Positions 60,436-64,000 of a stretch of DNA of 64,000 nt are shown piece after piece. Source of the stretch: Lederbergia citrea. GTDB taxonomy: Bacteria > Bacillota > Bacilli > Bacillales > Bacillaceae_C. The position numbers were made by a program, and so were the translations under genes. Location of the stretch: the NCBI RefSeq assembly GCF_018343525.1, contig NZ_JAGYPH010000002.1, forward strand, positions 620,001 through 684,000, given 5' to 3'. The notes beneath the pieces were generated by a model. That model ran no database searches and was not told the origin of the DNA. It saw only the letters and a program-made list of their open reading frames with translations. Every line of letters begins with the position of its first letter. Position 1 is the stretch's first letter.

Positions 60436-62721
60436 ATGAAAGAATATGAACAACTGCTAAAGGAAAACCATTATCTGAAACAATTATTAGCAAAGATGAT
60501 GAATAATCACGGAACCACTGACTCTGGGAAAATACTAACCAAAAAGTCTCCTTTAAATGAGAAAATACAGCTTTTAAAAAGTTTATTTAAAGGACGTTCG
60601 GATGTCTATGCATTAAGGTGGGAATCCAACAGTGGAAGTAATGGATATACACCTGCTTGTGTACACGAATGGCAAAAGCCGATTTGTCAAAAACCGCTCA
60701 TTAAATGTAGCCAGTGTCAGCATCGTAAGTTGTTACCGCTCACGGATCAAGTGTTTATTGAACATATGAGTGGCAAAAAGACAATAGGTATATATCCATT
60801 ACTGAAGGAAAATACGTGCTGGTTTTTGGCGGTTGATTTTGATAAAAACCAATGGCAGGCTGATGTTTTAATTTTCTCGGAAACTTGTAATAAGTTAAAT
60901 GTCCCTTATCATATAGAAAGATCTAGGTCTGGTAATGGGGCACATATATGGATTTTCTTTTCTTCAGCTGTTTTAGCAAGGACTGCTCGGAAATTAGGGA
61001 TGGTCCTTTTAAGGAAAACAAAAGAAAAAAATGAAGGGTTTCGCTTGGAATCATTTGATCGTCTGCTCCCTAATCAAGATACATTGCCAGAGGGAGGTTT
61101 CGGGAATCTTATTGCTCTGCCACTTCAAAAGATTCCTGCTCAAAACGGAAATAGTGTATTTGTTGATGAACAATTCAATCCTTATCCGGACCAATGGATG
61201 TATTTATCTTCTGTTCAAAAAATGACAGAACAAGATATTCATAAAGTAATCCAATCTAATGATCAAGAGATGATTTATGAAAACATCTATGAAGTGATGC
61301 CGAAAAAAATCAGAATTCAATTGAAAAATGGAATTCATATTAAGAAGAATGGAATCCCTTCTTCTTTATTATTAAAAATGGCGGACATCGCCTCATTTAA
61401 CAATCCGGAGTTTTACAAAGCTCAAGCAAAAAGATTTTCTACCTATGGAATCCCGAGAACGATCCAGTGTGCCAGTGATGAACAAGAAGAATTGATTCTT
61501 CCACGGGGTTGTTTACAAGAGTTACTGGATTTTTTAAAGAAGCAATCGATCCATGTAGATATTTCAGATGATTGTTATGATGGGGAAATCATTGATTCGG
61601 AGTTCCATGGGACATTATCGACACAGCAAGATGACGTCGTAAAAACATTGCTGAAAGAGGACCAGGGTACGCTTTCTGCGACTACTGGCTTTGGTAAAAC
61701 AGTTGTTGCCACTTCGATTATAGCTGAACGAAAGGTAAATACACTCATCATTGTGCATCGTACTCAATTAATGAAGCAATGGGTAGAGCGGCTTGCGGCA
61801 TTTTTAAAGATACCAGAAAACGAAATTGGACAAATTGGTGGTGGGAAAAGTAAAATCACTGGAAAAATTGATGTCGTTACAATTCAGAGTTTGAATTATG
61901 GCGGTCAGTTAAAATCGTTTATCACCCAATATGGGCAAATCATCGTGGATGAGTGTCATATTATTTCAGCCATTACTTTTGAAAGTGTATTAAAACAAAT
62001 ACGCCCAAAATATGTATTGGGATTGACAGCTACGCCGAAACGTAAAGATGGCATGCATCCTATTATTACAATGCAATGCGGGCCTATCCGCTATAAAATC
62101 GATGCAAAGGCACAGGCTAAGATTCGCCCGTTTGGTCATCGATTAATAAAGAGAAAAACCAATTTTAGTACGAAGAAAATTGAATTTCATGAGATTTATG
62201 AGGAACTTACTTTGGATTCAAAGAGGAATAATCAAATTTTTGACGACGTACTTAAAGCATTGGAAGAAGGGCGATCCCCAATTATTCTAACAGAGCGGCT
62301 GGAACATTTAGAAATATTAAAAGCCAAGTTTCAAGGATTTGCCAAGAATATCGTGGTTTTAGCTGGAAACATGAAGAAAAAAGATCAGAAAAAAGAACTT
62401 GAAAGGTTAACTACAATTCCTGATAATGAAGAACGACTTGTTATTGCAATTGGAAAATACATTGGAGAAGGATTCGACGATGCCCGCCTCGACACATTAT
62501 TTTTAACAATGCCTATTTCATGGAAAGGTACATTGCAGCAATATGTCGGTCGTCTTCATCGTGATTACAATAGCAAGCAAGAAGTTCAAGTATACGATTA
62601 CGTAGACGAAAAAGTCCCTGTTTTAAAGACGATGTATGAGAAACGTTTAACCGGATACAAGTCGATGGGCTATGTAACCGGTGATGGAGAACAAGCTTCA
62701 GAGCAGATGAGATTATTTTAA
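60436..62721 (+). CDS. Archaeo-eukaryotic primase / SF2 helicase fusion (TOTE conflict-system type)
   Basis: A 761-residue fusion. An N-terminal coiled coil (EYEQLLKENHYLKQLLAKMM) is followed by a cysteine cluster (about 75-96: CVHEWQKPIC, CSQCQHRK). The AEP primase domain has FLAVDFDK (metal aspartates D134, D136), SRSGNGAHIWIFF (Ser-x-His) and ESFDRLLPNQD. The SF2 helicase has Walker A TTGFGKT (415-421), DECH (505-508), TATP (531-534) and motif VI-like QYVGRLHR. This is the domain order of the predicted TOTE conflict-system core, thought to sense or counter invading nucleic acids. No separate nuclease domain is visible; the protein is shorter than some relatives. GAGGGATAAATT precedes ATG 60436. 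It is probably monocistronic. Confidence 0.85.
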   Translation: MKEYEQLLKENHYLKQLLAKMMNNHGTTDSGKILTKKSPLNEKIQLLKSLFKGRSDVYALRWESNSGSNGYTPACVHEWQKPICQKPLIKCSQCQHRKLLPLTDQVFIEHMSGKKTIGIYPLLKENTCWFLAVDFDKNQWQADVLIFSETCNKLNVPYHIERSRSGNGAHIWIFFSSAVLARTARKLGMVLLRKTKEKNEGFRLESFDRLLPNQDTLPEGGFGNLIALPLQKIPAQNGNSVFVDEQFNPYPDQWMYLSSVQKMTEQDIHKVIQSNDQEMIYENIYEVMPKKIRIQLKNGIHIKKNGIPSSLLLKMADIASFNNPEFYKAQAKRFSTYGIPRTIQCASDEQEELILPRGCLQELLDFLKKQSIHVDISDDCYDGEIIDSEFHGTLSTQQDDVVKTLLKEDQGTLSATTGFGKTVVATSIIAERKVNTLIIVHRTQLMKQWVERLAAFLKIPENEIGQIGGGKSKITGKIDVVTIQSLNYGGQLKSFITQYGQIIVDECHIISAITFESVLKQIRPKYVLGLTATPKRKDGMHPIITMQCGPIRYKIDAKAQAKIRPFGHRLIKRKTNFSTKKIEFHEIYEELTLDSKRNNQIFDDVLKALEEGRSPIILTERLEHLEILKAKFQGFAKNIVVLAGNMKKKDQKKELERLTTIPDNEERLVIAIGKYIGEGFDDARLDTLFLTMPISWKGTLQQYVGRLHRDYNSKQEVQVYDYVDEKVPVLKTMYEKRLTGYKSMGYVTGDGEQASEQMRLF

Positions 62722-62735
62722 TGGCTTGACGTGGA

Positions 62736-62778
62736 AATTCGACAAAAACCGGGGCGTGCCTGTCACCCCCCGATTTTT
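62736..62778. repeat. Dispersed hairpin repeat (copy 4)
   Basis: AAATTCGACAAAAACCGGGG then CGTGCCTGTCAC then CCCCCGATTTTT: the inverse orientation of copies 1 and 3. It lies between the convergent primase-helicase and EcfT-like genes and may act as their terminator. Confidence 0.65.
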
Positions 62779-63604
62779 AGAATGGGTTATAGAATCGATT
62801 GCCATCATGAAATGTGATAATTAAGGTTAAGATAAAAGCTATAGTAACGAGTACTAAAGCGATGTAATCTTTCCTCTTAAACGGTCGGGCACTGTACCAT
62901 GTCCGCTTTTGGTTTTTTCCGAAGCCGCGCAGTTCCATGGCGTTGCTGATGATTTCGATTCGGTCTAGGCTTGAGAGAATCAACGGAACAATGATCGAAG
63001 CGGCGTTTTTTAAACGTTTTGGCAGCTTCTCCTTATTCGACATATCAATCCCGCGAGCTTGTTGGGAGATGGCGATGTTGCGAAAGTCACGCTGGATGTC
63101 AGGAATATAGCGCAAGGCTAGCGCCACAGAATAGGAAATTTTATAACTGACACCGATTCGGTTAAGCGATGCCGCGAATTCGCTCGGATGAGTGGTGACG
63201 ATGAACAATATGGCTGCTGGAATAATCGTGAAATATTTTATCGTAATATTAAACTGGTAAAATAGCTGTTCCAGTGTGACATTATATCGTCCAGCGATTT
63301 CAAACAACACATGGCTTGTCCCGTAAATTTTTACACCTTCTTGAGGTGAAAAAAGATAGATGGCGATATTATTGAGCAGTAAAAAGGCTAAAATGAAAAT
63401 CAGGACGAAAGAAACTTCGCGAATTTTTATTTGGGATCCAATAAAAATCGCTATGCTTGCCGCCAACAAAAGTAGAAGTATGCGAGTATCGTATGTAAGC
63501 ATCGCAGCAGTTGACCACATAATGAAGCAAAGCAGCTTTGTCACTCCAGTTAGTTGATGAATAGGGGAATTGCGTTTAATATATGCGAGCATTTCTACTG
63601 CCAT
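62777..63604 (-). CDS. Energy-coupling factor transporter transmembrane protein (EcfT / YkoC-like)
   Basis: A 275-residue membrane protein of the EcfT family. Several N-terminal membrane segments are followed by the two coupling motifs that contact the ATPases, [10 protein letters not shown] and [10 protein letters not shown], and a last helix ([19 protein letters not shown]). EcfT connects a substrate-binding S-component to two ABC ATPases for vitamin or metal uptake. ATG 63604 follows AGGAGGTC and overlaps the ATPase stop by ten bases. Together with the preceding ATPase it resembles a YkoEDC-type (thiamine precursor) or another dedicated ECF transporter; the S-component must lie beyond the window edge. 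Confidence 0.88.
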   Translation of the reverse strand: MAVEMLAYIKRNSPIHQLTGVTKLLCFIMWSTAAMLTYDTRILLLLLAASIAIFIGSQIKIREVSFVLIFILAFLLLNNIAIYLFSPQEGVKIYGTSHVLFEIAGRYNVTLEQLFYQFNITIKYFTIIPAAILFIVTTHPSEFAASLNRIGVSYKISYSVALALRYIPDIQRDFRNIAISQQARGIDMSNKEKLPKRLKNAASIIVPLILSSLDRIEIISNAMELRGFGKNQKRTWYSARPFKRKDYIALVLVTIAFILTLIITFHDGNRFYNPF

Positions 63605-64000
63605 GTTTTTCTGACCTCCTTATCGAAGTCGATAAACCGACCAACGAATTCCCTCGGCTCATCGATCCCTGCCTTCACTGCTAGGTCAAATAAGGAAGTT
63701 TCCTTCAAATTCGCTTTTTCGATCACGTCTCGGTTTGTAAGAATATTTGCAGCCGTTTCGTCAGCAATTTTTTCCCCATCCGCAATCACAATCGCACGCG
63801 GCGTATACTCCAGCATTAAATGCATGTCATGCGTGATCATTAAAATCGTGATTCCTTGTTCGTTTAACTCAGCCAAAAACTCCATGATTTCTGTATAGTG
63901 TTTAAAATCTTGTCCTGCCGTTGGTTCATCTAAAATAATGAGCTCCGGTTCAAGTACTAATATAGAAGCAATCGTTACGCGTTTCTTTTGCCCGAAGCTT
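63595..64000 (-). CDS. ECF-type ABC transporter ATP-binding protein, C-terminal part (truncated by window edge)
   Basis: The frame is open from base 64000 on the minus strand. The first residues are the ABC signature and Walker B of an ECF ATPase: [18 protein letters not shown], then [12 protein letters not shown], followed by the H-loop MITHDMHLM. The tail ([20 protein letters not shown]) is typical of the C-terminal half of double-ATPase EcfA/YkoD proteins. The visible part is 134 residues; the rest lies outside the window. Its stop overlaps the EcfT start, as usual for subunits of one transporter. Confidence 0.88.
   Translation of the reverse strand, partial: SFGQKKRVTIASILVLEPELIILDEPTAGQDFKHYTEIMEFLAELNEQGITILMITHDMHLMLEYTPRAIVIADGEKIADETAANILTNRDVIEKANLKETSLFDLAVKAGIDEPREFVGRFIDFDKEVRKTWQ

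Noticed and set aside
1..64000. tRNA and rRNA genes
   Set aside because: No cloverleaf with a TTCGANTC-type arm or rRNA-like segment was recognised on either strand by eye.

Overview
The window looks like chromosome of a spore-forming Bacillaceae (Bacillus sensu lato). The supporting signs are low G+C, strong GGAGG-type ribosome sites, many TTG/GTG starts, close relatives of B. subtilis EpsL/EpsM/EpsN, TagU, GlpP/GlpD, AlaR/AlaT and ComK, and Spo0A-box-like TGTCGAA motifs. No rRNA, tRNA or CRISPR array was seen. Both edges cut through genes: an ADH/Gfo-Idh fusion at the left and an ECF-type ABC ATPase at the right.

Layout. 1-8.9 kb is the end of an exopolysaccharide operon: two-domain oxidoreductase, heparinase-fold lyase, GT4 glycosyltransferase, WecC-like dehydrogenase, then epsL-epsM-epsN. 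9.3-12.1 kb (minus) is an orphan phage-type replication module (replisome organizer, G39P-like helicase loader, DnaB-like helicase). The helicase gene is broken by an in-frame TAA at codon 37. 12.5-16.8 kb (minus) encodes a 1422-residue secreted subtilase with nine FnIII-like repeats. 18.1-21.0 kb holds two overlapping DndB-like (DGQHR / DGTQR) genes followed by a ComK homolog. 21.4-26.1 kb is a divergent pair of secreted proteases (subtilase and M14 carboxypeptidase) with three TGTCGAA motifs between them.

26.3-34.1 kb is a yhf-type operon (yhfZ-yhfY-yhfU-yhfT-php-yhfS-yhfX) followed by an exported serine hydrolase. Two matching dyads, one at each of two promoter-like sites, are probable YhfZ operators. 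34.4-41.8 kb carries a P-loop kinase, YitT, an MFS transporter together with an internally deleted duplicate of its locus, an SGNH hydrolase, an acidic membrane-anchored protein, and alaR-alaT. 41.9-43.5 kb is a REP/RAYT-like mobile patch: a Y1 transposase flanked by inverted GTGTCTGACCCCC motifs, plus a 3'-end relic of a second copy.

43.5-51.5 kb holds glpD and glpP (divergent), tagU, a second ComK-like gene divergent from a small sigma factor, a YwqE-type phosphatase, a VanZ-like protein and a glyoxalase-fold protein under a cre-overlapped promoter. 52-56.2 kb (minus) is a zinc-ribbon membrane protein cluster (two TcaA-like proteins around a Yip1-like one). 56.7-64 kb holds a secreted M14 carboxypeptidase, an Rpn nuclease with a possible intragenic start, a DUF6155-like protein, an AEP-primase/SF2-helicase fusion of the TOTE type, and an EcfT/ATPase pair.

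The most interesting candidates are the TOTE-type primase-helicase, the orphan tandem DndB-like pair, the Rpn gene with a nested start, the yhf catabolic-looking operon with its operators, and the RAYT with its dispersed repeats. All functions are inferred from sequence features and remembered family knowledge; no search was run.
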